Part shown: positions 9,254-17,203 of the stretch, piece by piece | Numbering within the stretch: position 1 is the first letter of the stretch | Layout: each line of letters starts with the position of its first letter | NCBI RefSeq assembly: GCF_035556095.1 | Contig: NZ_DATMFT010000021.1 | Coordinates: forward strand, 248,001-312,000 | Direction of reading: 5' to 3' | Origin: Parapedobacter sp035556095 | GTDB taxonomy: Bacteria > Bacteroidota > Bacteroidia > Sphingobacteriales > Sphingobacteriaceae | DNA: 64,000 nucleotides | Notes under the pieces: generated by a model | Seen by the model: the letters and a program-made list of their open reading frames with translations, nothing else | Told to the model about the DNA's origin: nothing | The model's database searches: none | Made by a program: the position numbers and the translations under genes

Positions 9254-12200
9254 ACAACAACTATTTTTGGGAGATCACATATAAACATCGCACCACCGTC
9301 GTCTCGAAGCGTTAAGGTGCCTTTCAGCTCGCGGGCGAGGTTTTTAACAAGGTTGACTCCCTTTTTCTTCCCCTTGTTTGCGTCGGTACTTCCGAACCCC
9401 TTCCCATTATCGCGGTAAATGAATGTTAAACGGTCGTTTTCTTCGCGGAGCGATATTTGAATGCGTTTTGCGTCTTTATGCCCTTCGAAGGCATGTTTTA
9501 TCGAGTTGGTGATTAGTTCGTTAATAATCAATCCAAGATGGGTCAATTTATTCACGGGGAAATAAATCGGTTCGACATTGATTTCCAGTTCAATGGAGAG
9601 TCCCGAGAACACGATGAGGTCTTTTGCCAGATCGCCGATGAACTGGTCGGTCCGGATGTTGTTTCCAGCATCTTTTTGGTTGAGGATATCGTGGATTTTC
9701 GAAACCGTGAATACCCGGGACTGTAACAGCCTTAGTTTGTCTTGAATGCCCGTGTCTTCGATTTCAAAGCTTTGGATATCAATCAGGCTCGTAATCAGTT
9801 GTAGGTTGTTCTTCACACGGTGGTTCAGCTCTTGCATCAAAAAGCCGATGTTTTCCTTTTGCCGCTGTGTCGTTTCTAGCGAAGCATTTAGCGCACGGTT
9901 CGTTTGGCGCAATTCTTCGGTTCGTACGCTGACCATGTGGGACAACCTCAGGTTTGTTTTTTTCTGCTGGTAGTTTTTATAGACGAAGGTACCAGTGATA
10001 ACTAGTGCAAGCAAAACGCCTGCTGTGAGTCGAAACCAGAGAGAGGCATACCAAGGCGATTGGATAACGACGGTTATCTTATCGGGAGCACCCCAAATGA
10101 GCTCGTTATTGCTGCCCATTACCACGAAGGTGTATGTGCCGGGGTCAAGGTTGGTATAGGTGGTCGATCGGTTTTGCGTAATGGGCCGCCACGTCTTATC
10201 AAAGCCCTCAAGCATAAACCGGTATCGGTTTTTCTTTGCCCAAAGGTAATTAAGGCTCACGAAGTCGAAGGTAATTACATTCTCGTTGTGCGAGAAGACC
10301 AGCGTATCGGTATACGGTATGTTTTTCTGAAGGGGCATGCCGAACAGCTGGATATCTTCGATTAGCGTTCTCCCGACCTGTTTGTTTGCGTAGATACTAT
10401 CCGGATGGAACATGTTGAAGCCGTTCATCCCACCAAAATAGAAATACCCCAACGAGTCTGTGTATCCGGCTTTACCATTGAATTCATTATTCTGCAGACC
10501 ATCGTCTTCCGTGTAGTTTTTGAACGTCCGGTGCTGGTGGTCCAGCACGGCGATGCCGAAGTTGGTCGATACCCAAATATTACCCTGCTGGTCGGATTCC
10601 ACGCTATAAATAAAATCGTTGGGCAACCCTGCCTGTTGCGTGTATGCGGTCACTTTGCCCGTTTTGGGGTCGACACAGTTCAGTCCTTTGGCTGTACCCA
10701 CCCAAATATTATGGTAAGGGTCTTCGGTGATGGCAAACACGCGCTCGTTAGACAGTGAGTCGTAATAAACCGACTGGTTGCCGCGAATGCAATAGAGGCC
10801 TTCGTCGCTACCGATCCAGATAGCGCCCGACGAATCAATGAAACTGGTTCGGGAGCGGACAAGTTGCTGGCCGTGTATCTCACGCGGGGTGACCCCGTAA
10901 TCGTGCACGTTGAGTGCATAAATGCCGCTTGACCACGTGTGGACCCAAATTGTATCGGGAGAGATGGGTGTCAGCTGGATGATGTCTTTGTCGGCAAAAG
11001 GTAAGGGGACAGTGTCAAAACGGTCCGTTTCCCGATTGTATTTCAGGAGTCCTTGTCCAAATCCACCGGCCCAAATCGTTTGGTTCGCATCTTTTGTTAG
11101 CGCATATTCGAGTAAATCGGTTTGATATAGTTTGTAGTCACTTTTCTGTAAGTCATGGCGGACAAACCCGAGGTCTGTGGCCATCCACAGATCGTCTCCA
11201 TCCCGGAGAAAATGGAAAATGCTGATAAAATCCTTTTTAGGAGAATTGGCTACGTTGATGCGCGAAGGTGTGAATTTATGCTGGTGGGGATGGTAATAAA
11301 AAACGCCACGACCGGAAGTTCCAATCCACACCCCGCCCAACAGGTCGTTTTTTACGTGCAGGACGGTAGCCTCCAGTTCCGCACCAGTTCCGTCAAAAAA
11401 AACAACTTTCTGCCACTTTTTGCCGTCGCGGAAGAAATGGGTTTCATTAAATCCACCGATCATGAGCGTGCGATCGTCCCATCGATGTAGGCTTTTGACC
11501 GCACGTCCGTCTATTTTCCGGTAACTTCCGCTTTTTTCATTGTATTCGTATAAACCGGCGTCCGTGCCGATGAGTGTCTGGTTGGGCGACCACTTGTAGA
11601 ATGCATTGATTGGTGTGTTTTTCAGCGGGGCCAATTCGTATACCGGCGTTATCAATTGGTTGGTGGCATCGAGCCGATACAGACCACTGGCATTGGTGCC
11701 CACCAAGTATTGTCCTTCATTTAATTCGGTGACGGAGGTAACGTAATCGTTGTTGGTAGCGTCGGGAATAGGTAATATTCTGAAAGTCAATTTTACGCGA
11801 TCGATTAAAAGGCAATTTCCGACAGTGCCTGCAATCAATATGTTTCCTTTTGTCGGATATAACGTATAGCTGAACTTGACAAAAGGGTGTTGCTCGGTGC
11901 CCAGCTGGTCGCGAAAATTGATGAACCGGTTTTCAGCCATCAAGTAGGCAATAACAGAATGCGTGTTGGTGGCTAACCATAAGGTGTCGTTGGCATAATA
12001 CATGGAACGAATATGGTCATCGGGTAGCTCACCTTGCATTTCTCCCGCTTTGTGTACTTGCATTTGATAACCATTGAATCGGTTCAAGCCATTTTCAGTG
12101 CCAATCCACAGATAGCCGTTGTCGTCAAAATCCATCGCCAATGCGCCGAGTTGTGACAATCCTTCCTCCTGTGCGATGTGAACTACCATGAGGGAATCGG

Positions 12201-12285
12201 TGCCACGAGTACTTTCGGCCATCGATAGATAGCTCTGAATGGATAACAAGGTCACAAGGAAAACACGGGTTCTAACGAGATACAT
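9250..12285 (-). CDS. Propeller-type sensor histidine kinase (HisKA_2)
   Basis: 1011-aa membrane sensor. A signal peptide (about 1-24) leads into two seven-bladed regulator propellers built of repeats such as GYLWIGTENGLNRFN, GNILIAGT and GNIWVSTNFGIAVLD (about 40-680), then a Y_Y_Y domain (about 690-745), one membrane helix (about 749-768), a coiled coil and a kinase core. The phospho-acceptor is His822 in ELNHRVKNN, which is the HisKA_2 type rather than classical HisKA. The ATP-binding domain shows NELITNSIKHAF and DNGKGFG. Receiver and AraC domains typical of hybrid two-component systems are absent; the regulator is the separate overlapping LuxR gene. Confidence 0.94.
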   Translation of the reverse strand: MYLVRTRVFLVTLLSIQSYLSMAESTRGTDSLMVVHIAQEEGLSQLGALAMDFDDNGYLWIGTENGLNRFNGYQMQVHKAGEMQGELPDDHIRSMYYANDTLWLATNTHSVIAYLMAENRFINFRDQLGTEQHPFVKFSYTLYPTKGNILIAGTVGNCLLIDRVKLTFRILPIPDATNNDYVTSVTELNEGQYLVGTNASGLYRLDATNQLITPVYELAPLKNTPINAFYKWSPNQTLIGTDAGLYEYNEKSGSYRKIDGRAVKSLHRWDDRTLMIGGFNETHFFRDGKKWQKVVFFDGTGAELEATVLHVKNDLLGGVWIGTSGRGVFYYHPHQHKFTPSRINVANSPKKDFISIFHFLRDGDDLWMATDLGFVRHDLQKSDYKLYQTDLLEYALTKDANQTIWAGGFGQGLLKYNRETDRFDTVPLPFADKDIIQLTPISPDTIWVHTWSSGIYALNVHDYGVTPREIHGQQLVRSRTSFIDSSGAIWIGSDEGLYCIRGNQSVYYDSLSNERVFAITEDPYHNIWVGTAKGLNCVDPKTGKVTAYTQQAGLPNDFIYSVESDQQGNIWVSTNFGIAVLDHQHRTFKNYTEDDGLQNNEFNGKAGYTDSLGYFYFGGMNGFNMFHPDSIYANKQVGRTLIEDIQLFGMPLQKNIPYTDTLVFSHNENVITFDFVSLNYLWAKKNRYRFMLEGFDKTWRPITQNRSTTYTNLDPGTYTFVVMGSNNELIWGAPDKITVVIQSPWYASLWFRLTAGVLLALVITGTFVYKNYQQKKTNLRLSHMVSVRTEELRQTNRALNASLETTQRQKENIGFLMQELNHRVKNNLQLITSLIDIQSFEIEDTGIQDKLRLLQSRVFTVSKIHDILNQKDAGNNIRTDQFIGDLAKDLIVFSGLSIELEINVEPIYFPVNKLTHLGLIINELITNSIKHAFEGHKDAKRIQISLREENDRLTFIYRDNGKGFGSTDANKGKKKGVNLVKNLARELKGTLTLRDDGGAMFICDLPKIVVV

Positions 12286-12319
12286 TTGTATGTAAGCGTG
12301 ACGTGAGGTTCATGATAGG

Positions 12320-12327
12320 CAAATATA
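12320..12327 (-). promoter_or_regulatory. -7 box of sensor kinase operon
   Basis: Minus-strand TATATTTG matches TAnnTTTG exactly, 34 nt before the kinase ATG. No perfect TTG is found at the expected -33 distance. Confidence 0.5.
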
Positions 12328-12389
12328 GCAACTGAAGTTTCTACTTGGAATACCTAATAGAGGGTATTCTTGCGATTCTCGCATCAAAG

Positions 12390-12464
12390 CTACCCTTTGT
12401 CCAACGCAAGCTGTACCAACTCAAGTGCCTGGATGTTTGTGATGACCGATTTCGGTCCAAATTT
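12390..12464 (-). pseudogene. Remnant of a LuxR-type HTH C terminus
   Basis: On the minus strand a 24-codon open stretch ends in TNIQALELVQLALDKG and a stop, closely resembling the last helix of LuxR/NarL response regulators (compare RSLIELVSLAVEKGWI at the end of the intact regulator near 8651). Upstream of it the frame breaks down, although pieces such as an HTH-like ETGFRRSKEN are still readable in another frame up to about 12500. I read this as the eroded 3' end of a second regulator gene. The rest of the 12286-12699 gap holds only the kinase and tRNA promoters. Confidence 0.4.
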
Positions 12465-12655
12465 TCTTTACTTCGTCTAAAACCAGTTTCTCCATTGGTA
12501 GTTTGCGGCTTCCGTCAAGGGATTCGCAAGATAAAAAAAATACCTGCTTTGGGGTGGTTTTTTATGTAAAAAGCAAGATATATATCAACAAATCAAGTGG
12601 GGGTGATGTGGTGGCGATTCCGTTTAATTTATCGCGTTAAATTTTATTTTGCTGC

Positions 12656-12686
12656 TTGCAAGTGATTGCGATTTTAGCTATGTTTG
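12656..12686 (+). promoter_or_regulatory. Promoter of tRNA-Ala
   Basis: TTG at 12656-12658, 20 nt spacer, then TATGTTTG at 12679-12686: a full match to the Bacteroidota sigma-A consensus, 13 nt before the mature tRNA 5' end. Confidence 0.8.
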
Positions 12687-12699
12687 CAGTCCGCCAAAA

Positions 12700-12773
12700 G
12701 GGGGTTTAGCTCAGCTGGCTAGAGCGCTTGCCTGGCAGGCAAGAGGTCACCGGTTCGAATCCGGTATCCTCCA
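12700..12773 (+). tRNA. tRNA-Ala (anticodon GGC)
   Basis: A complete cloverleaf: acceptor strand 12700-12706 with 12766-12772, D stem GCTC/GAGC, anticodon stem CTTGC/GCAAG, five-base variable loop, T stem ACCGG/CCGGT with loop TTCGAAT. The anticodon is GGC at 12734-12736. The G3:U70 pair (12702 with 12770), the identity element of alanine tRNA, is present. One U-U mismatch occurs at acceptor position 6:67. The CCA end is not encoded. Confidence 0.95.
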
Positions 12774-12781
12774 CGAAATAG

Positions 12782-12806
12782 TCCCGACGTTGTCGGGATT
12801 TTTTTT
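12782..12806 (+). terminator. Rho-independent terminator after tRNA-Ala
   Basis: A perfect 7-bp stem TCCCGAC/GTCGGGA with a GTT loop, followed by eight T residues. Confidence 0.85.
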
Positions 12807-12831
12807 AGGGGTAAGTTGCTACGTTTGCCGG

Positions 12832-13623
12832 ATGCCGATGATTCAATTTCTGAAAGCCAGTACGTTTGCCGTAAATGAGGTGATTTCCCGGTCGTGGGGC
12901 TTGCTGCGGAACCATTATTTCTCCATAGCTGGGCTTTGTTTTTTGCTGTTTTTGACGTCCAACACTTCCGGTATATTGGCCTTTTATTTCAGTGAAGTGA
13001 ACACGTTCTTGAGTGTGTTCATGGCGTTGCTTTTTGTTATCTTGTATTTTGGTACGCAGCTTACCCTATTTAAGTACATCCTCGCGTTGGCAGACAAGAA
13101 AGAAAAGATCAACTTAATAAACACCATTCCTAGTGCGAGGGAGCTGCGCTTTTTTTTTACCGGGATGTTGAGTATCGCGCTACTTGCTTTGCTGTTTTAT
13201 CTCGTTATTTCGGTTTTGGCTTTCCCATTGATATATGCCGGTATCGACGTTTCGTTGATGGTAAATATTGCCCGTATTCTGTCGGCTATTGTTGTACTTG
13301 CATTCTTGCTCCGCGTGGCTTTTTATCCATTTTTCATTATTGAGCAGCAGGCCGGGCCGCTCCGAGCGCTCCGTCTCAGTTTTGCACTTACCCGGGGAAA
13401 TGTTACGAGATTGTTGCTGATATTGGCATTTTTTGCCATTTTGCACCTGTTATATATGTATTTCAATTATGCGGGCTACCCGATGGTATCCACAGCGTTG
13501 AGTTTAGTTAATTCCTTTTTGGTCGGCCCGTTGTCGAGTGTGGTGGTTTCTATGGCCTATCGGAGCATGATGGCCGATTATAGCGGTGGGGACGACCCGG
13601 AAGTGATGAAACACATTTTGTAA
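12832..13623 (+). CDS. Multi-pass membrane protein of unknown function
   Basis: 263 aa, about six hydrophobic segments (near residues 30-45, 55-80, 110-150, 155-180, 195-220, 225-250 by eye), with short charged loops. The central loop FFIIEQQAGPLRALRLSFALTRGN resembles the cytoplasmic loop of glycerophosphodiester-type or DUF-type membrane proteins with a repeated TM bundle, but I do not recognise a family with certainty. Start at ATG 12832 (or 12838); a longer frame running back through the tRNA is not credible. It lies 57 nt upstream of dxr and ends with an acidic, soluble tail. Confidence 0.7.
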   Translation: MPMIQFLKASTFAVNEVISRSWGLLRNHYFSIAGLCFLLFLTSNTSGILAFYFSEVNTFLSVFMALLFVILYFGTQLTLFKYILALADKKEKINLINTIPSARELRFFFTGMLSIALLALLFYLVISVLAFPLIYAGIDVSLMVNIARILSAIVVLAFLLRVAFYPFFIIEQQAGPLRALRLSFALTRGNVTRLLLILAFFAILHLLYMYFNYAGYPMVSTALSLVNSFLVGPLSSVVVSMAYRSMMADYSGGDDPEVMKHIL

Positions 13624-13680
13624 GGTTGTGGACATGTGAGGTTGTAAACACGGTTTGTGAAGTGACGTTATAAGATTATT

Positions 13681-14865
13681 TTGGTAAAAAAACATATAGC
13701 CATTTTGGGAGCCACGGGTAGTATTGGTACACAGGTACTCGATGTGGTCCGTGCTCAAGCTGATCGGTTTGAAGTAGCGGTGCTTACTGCCGCTACGAAT
13801 ACGCGCTTGTTGATTGAACAGGCCTTGGAATTTCGGCCTAGGGCGGTCGTTATTGCCGACGATACCAAATACGGTGAAGTAAAAGCGGCACTTTCGCATA
13901 TGCCTACACAAGTGCTTGCTGGCGTTGCAGCGTTGGAAGACGTAGTACAGGATGACGAGATTGATTTGGTTGTCAGCGCATTGGTAGGGTCGGTCGGCTT
14001 ACGGCCCACGGTGGCGGCGATCACCGCCGGTAAGGATATTGCCTTAGCCAATAAGGAGACGCTCGTAGTGGCTGGCCAATTGGTGATGGAACTCGTGCAG
14101 AAGCACGGTGTGCGGTTGTTGCCGGTAGATTCCGAACATTCGGCGATTTTTCAATGCATGGTGGGCGAGCAGCATAATCCGATCGAGAAAATTTACTTAA
14201 CGGCGTCGGGTGGGCCTTTCCGGGGGCGTAGTTTGGAGTATTTGGCAACGGTAGGCTGTGAAGCGGCGTTACAGCACCCGAATTGGGTGATGGGGGCGAA
14301 GATTACGATTGACTCGGCAACGTTGATGAACAAAGGGTTGGAAGTCATCGAAGCAAAATGGCTGTTCGGTCTCCAAACACGACAAATTGACGTAATTGTC
14401 CATCCGCAGTCCATCATCCATTCGTTGGTGCAATTTCGTGATGGCAGTATCAAAGCGCAGTTGGGATTACCGGATATGAAATTGCCGATCCAATACGCGC
14501 TTACCCATCCAGAGCGGGTACCAAATAAGCTTAGGCGATTCAATTTCGCCGATTTCCCGGAATTGACATTTGAGAAGCCCGATGCGGATACGTTCCGTAA
14601 TCTCGCGTTGGCTTATCGGGCATTGGAGATAGGGGGTAACATGCCCTGTATCCTCAACGCTGCCAATGAAGTCGTCGTGGCTGCATTTTTGCGGGGCGAG
14701 GTGGGATTTCTCCAGATGAGCGACATTATTGAAGAGACAATGGGGCGTGTAACTCCTATTGCTGTGCCAACGATGGACGACTGTATGGAAACCGACGGGC
14801 TTAGCCGGGATGTGGCTACGGATTTAGTCGCGAAGTTTAAAAAAGTATATCACATAGCAAAATAA
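13681..14865 (+). CDS. dxr: 1-deoxy-D-xylulose-5-phosphate reductoisomerase
   Basis: Second step of the MEP isoprenoid pathway: DXP to MEP with NADPH. The nucleotide-binding GATGSIGTQ is at residues 10-18 and KETLVVAG follows. The metal-binding residues D150 and E152 sit in PVDSEHSAIFQ and E221 in NKGLEVIEAKW; the flexible loop is MGAKITIDSATLMNKG and VHPQSIIHSLVQF follows. At 394 aa it is full length. The only suitable start is a TTG at 13681, which gives the expected MVKKHIAILGATG beginning. rseP starts 5 nt after its stop, so the two are likely co-transcribed. Confidence 0.96.
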   Translation: MVKKHIAILGATGSIGTQVLDVVRAQADRFEVAVLTAATNTRLLIEQALEFRPRAVVIADDTKYGEVKAALSHMPTQVLAGVAALEDVVQDDEIDLVVSALVGSVGLRPTVAAITAGKDIALANKETLVVAGQLVMELVQKHGVRLLPVDSEHSAIFQCMVGEQHNPIEKIYLTASGGPFRGRSLEYLATVGCEAALQHPNWVMGAKITIDSATLMNKGLEVIEAKWLFGLQTRQIDVIVHPQSIIHSLVQFRDGSIKAQLGLPDMKLPIQYALTHPERVPNKLRRFNFADFPELTFEKPDADTFRNLALAYRALEIGGNMPCILNAANEVVVAAFLRGEVGFLQMSDIIEETMGRVTPIAVPTMDDCMETDGLSRDVATDLVAKFKKVYHIAK

Positions 14866-14870
14866 AATAA

Positions 14871-16199
14871 ATGGGTGTATTGGTGATGATTGGGCAGGTA
14901 TTATTAGGCCTGTCTATATTGATTGTGTTGCACGAATTTGGTCATTTTTTGGCGGCACGCGCATTCGGGATTAAAGTTGAGAAATTTTACCTGTTTTTTG
15001 ATGCATGGGGTGTCAAGCTGTTCAAGTTCAATTTCAAAGGTTGTGAGTATGGTATAGGCTGGTTACCGTTAGGGGGGTATGTCAAAATTGCCGGGATGAT
15101 CGACGAGTCGATGGATACCGAGCAGCTGAAAGGTGAGCCCCAACCTTGGGAATTCCGCTCAAAACCCGCATGGCAACGTCTTATCGTCATGATGGGCGGA
15201 ATTATCGTCAACATCATTTTGGGTATGTTTATCTTTTGGATGCTCACATTCAAATATGGCGAAACCTATGTAGACAATACACAGTTAGTAAATGGAATTG
15301 CACCTGGGCTAATCGGTAAACAAATTGGTTTGCAGGCAGGCGACCGTATTACCGAAGTGGACGGTCAACCGATCGTACGGTTCGAAGATCTCCTCGGTTC
15401 GAAAGTACTCATGGGAAACACGACATTGACCGTGGTACGGGATGGTGAAACCATGTCTATTCCGGTGCCAGGGGATATTTTGAACACCGTTGCCGACTAT
15501 GACCGCAACGAGTTTGTCGGTCCGCGTGAGCGGGCGATGGCAATTGATTCCGTCATAGCAGGCAGCGTGGCTCAGGAAGCAGGAATTCAGCGAGGTGACA
15601 GCATTTTGAGCGTTAATGGGTCGGCTACGCCTTTCTGGGATCAAGTAAAAGAGATTATAGGTAGCAGTTCGGGTGAAGAAGTGTCATTGGTGTTACTCCG
15701 CGGTGGCGATACCACGACCGTACAAGCTACCGTACCCGAAAATGGCACACTTGGGTTTCTCGTCAATAGAGACATTGATTTCCCTCGTGTCACCATCCAT
15801 TACGGCTTTTTCGAATCATTGCCGATCGGCGCTTCCAAAGCTTGGGGTACATTGATTGACAATGCCAAGGGCCTTGGTAAGATCGCAACGGGTGAGTTAC
15901 GGGCAGATAAAGCCATATCTGGACCTGTCCGTATTGCCACGATGTTTGGTTCCGAAGTCGATTGGGTGAAATTCTGGACATTGGTGGGACTTTTGTCGAT
16001 GGCGTTGGCGCTGATGAATTTCTTGCCAATCCCGGCGTTGGATGGCGGGCATGTCGTTTTTTTACTCATTGAAATGATCCAGGGAAAACCGTTGAGCGAC
16101 AAATTCCTCGAAAAAGCACAGATTGCGGGTTTCTTTATCCTGCTGGCACTTATGGTCTTTGTCTTTGGCAATGACATTCTTAAGATTGTGAGTAAATAA
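14871..16199 (+). CDS. rseP: RIP metalloprotease RseP (site-2 protease)
   Basis: Intramembrane zinc protease that cleaves anti-sigma factors or signal-peptide remnants. The zinc motif HEFGH is at residues 21-25 in the first membrane segment, and the second metal-ligand motif NFLPIPALDGGH is near 383-394. Two PDZ domains lie between (about 120-195 and 205-290), with LQAGDRITEVDGQPI and IQRGDSILSVNGSA as their cores. At 442 aa the length is normal for Bacteroidota. The pairing with dxr is common in this phylum. Confidence 0.95.
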   Translation: MGVLVMIGQVLLGLSILIVLHEFGHFLAARAFGIKVEKFYLFFDAWGVKLFKFNFKGCEYGIGWLPLGGYVKIAGMIDESMDTEQLKGEPQPWEFRSKPAWQRLIVMMGGIIVNIILGMFIFWMLTFKYGETYVDNTQLVNGIAPGLIGKQIGLQAGDRITEVDGQPIVRFEDLLGSKVLMGNTTLTVVRDGETMSIPVPGDILNTVADYDRNEFVGPRERAMAIDSVIAGSVAQEAGIQRGDSILSVNGSATPFWDQVKEIIGSSSGEEVSLVLLRGGDTTTVQATVPENGTLGFLVNRDIDFPRVTIHYGFFESLPIGASKAWGTLIDNAKGLGKIATGELRADKAISGPVRIATMFGSEVDWVKFWTLVGLLSMALALMNFLPIPALDGGHVVFLLIEMIQGKPLSDKFLEKAQIAGFFILLALMVFVFGNDILKIVSK

Positions 16200-16265
16200 G
16201 GATGAATGGACCCGCACTGAATAGGTAATACGTGTTGAATAATAAGTGAACAATAACTAATTGAT

Positions 16266-16730
16266 ATGGAAAGACGTCATTTCATTAAACGAGCGGGGGC
16301 AGCCGTTGCCCTAGCGGGGGTAGGCGGTAGTATGCTGGCCGCATGTGCTCCGCCAACATCAAATCAAGAGAATAATCAAACGAACACGAACGAGGAAACG
16401 AACGACACAATGGAAAACAAGGAAGTGATCGCACATTATGTGCTTTTTTGGCTCAATGACGGGCTGTCTGAACAAGAAATTAAGGATTTTGCTGGTTTTT
16501 TTGAAGAGTTGAAAGCCATCCCGACAATCAAGTCACTTCATTATGGGCGTGCTGCCAGTACGCACGACCGTGATGTAGTGGATAATAGTTTCACCTACAA
16601 CTTGTTGGTATACTTTGATACCATGGAAGACATCAATACCTACGAAAACCACCCGATCCATCTCGCAGCCATTGAAAAGTATTCGAAATTTTGGAATAAG
16701 GTTGCGGTACATGATTCGTGGTTGAACTAA
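16266..16730 (+). CDS. Dabb-family lipoprotein
   Basis: 154 aa. The N terminus has a twin-arginine-like ERRHFIKR and then a lipobox LAAC with the acylated cysteine at residue 27, so it is probably a periplasm- or surface-facing lipoprotein. An Asn/Thr/Glu-rich linker follows (about 28-48). The rest (about 52-150) is a stress-responsive alpha/beta barrel (Dabb) domain: IAHYVLFWLNDGLSEQE ... TYNLLVYFDTMEDINTYENHPIH. Dabb domains dimerise and many have unknown substrates. YwbE follows 9 nt later. Confidence 0.8.
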   Translation: MERRHFIKRAGAAVALAGVGGSMLAACAPPTSNQENNQTNTNEETNDTMENKEVIAHYVLFWLNDGLSEQEIKDFAGFFEELKAIPTIKSLHYGRAASTHDRDVVDNSFTYNLLVYFDTMEDINTYENHPIHLAAIEKYSKFWNKVAVHDSWLN

Positions 16731-16739
16731 GGCCAACTA

Positions 16740-16931
16740 GTGGGAAAATATCGTAAGGACATTTACCCGGGCCTGGAGGTTGCAATCGTCCTGAAAAAAG
16801 ACCAGCGTACAGGCCGGCTTACGGAAGGGGTGGTGAAGGATATCCTTACGTCCGCCCCATTCCATTCGCGAGGCATCAAGGTACGATTGGAAGATGGGCA
16901 GATTGGCCGCGTCTCAGCGTTGTTGGACTAA
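16740..16931 (+). CDS. YwbE family protein
   Basis: A 63-aa protein with the YwbE/DUF2196 pattern RKDIYPGLEVAIVLKKDQ, TGRLTEGVVKDILT and HSRGIKVRLEDGQIGRV. The fold resembles a small SH3-like beta barrel; the function is not known. The start is a GTG at 16740, directly after the Dabb gene, and no ATG is available in frame. Confidence 0.85.
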   Translation: MGKYRKDIYPGLEVAIVLKKDQRTGRLTEGVVKDILTSAPFHSRGIKVRLEDGQIGRVSALLD

Positions 16932-17176
16932 CTTTCATGCCCAACGACGCAATAGTACAAATGATTCAGTAGCACGGCCATCTGTCATTTAATTATGACG
17001 CTTTTTACGCAATCTTTTCCTGCGGGGAGCGTTATACTATTGTGTTGACTCATGCAGGCGGGTTCGACAGTTACGTGCAAATTGGAGATGTCCATAGCAA
17101 GTGGCCGATTTTGCCAAAACCGATATATGCACCTGAATTTAAAAGCAAACGTAGCTTTTAGACAAATTTTTTTCTT

Positions 17177-17184
17177 TATTTTTG
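17177..17184 (+). promoter_or_regulatory. -7 box of the E1 dehydrogenase gene
   Basis: TATTTTTG matches TAnnTTTG, 19 nt before the ATG. The -33 region is T-rich without a clear TTG. The remaining part of the 16932-17176 gap shows no gene that I can support. Confidence 0.55.
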
Positions 17185-17203
17185 GAGCAAACGCAATTTA
17201 ATT

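Noticed and set aside
12345..12569. Plus-strand 74-codon frame
   Set aside because: No start signal, no recognisable product, and it is antisense to the LuxR remnant.
12649..12831. Reading frame running from 12649 through the tRNA into the membrane protein
   Set aside because: It crosses a tRNA and a terminator; ATG 12832 after the terminator is the sensible start.
17040..17110. Resemblance to a tmRNA start (GGTTCGACAG)
   Set aside because: No acceptor stem, tag frame or 3' tRNA-like end nearby.
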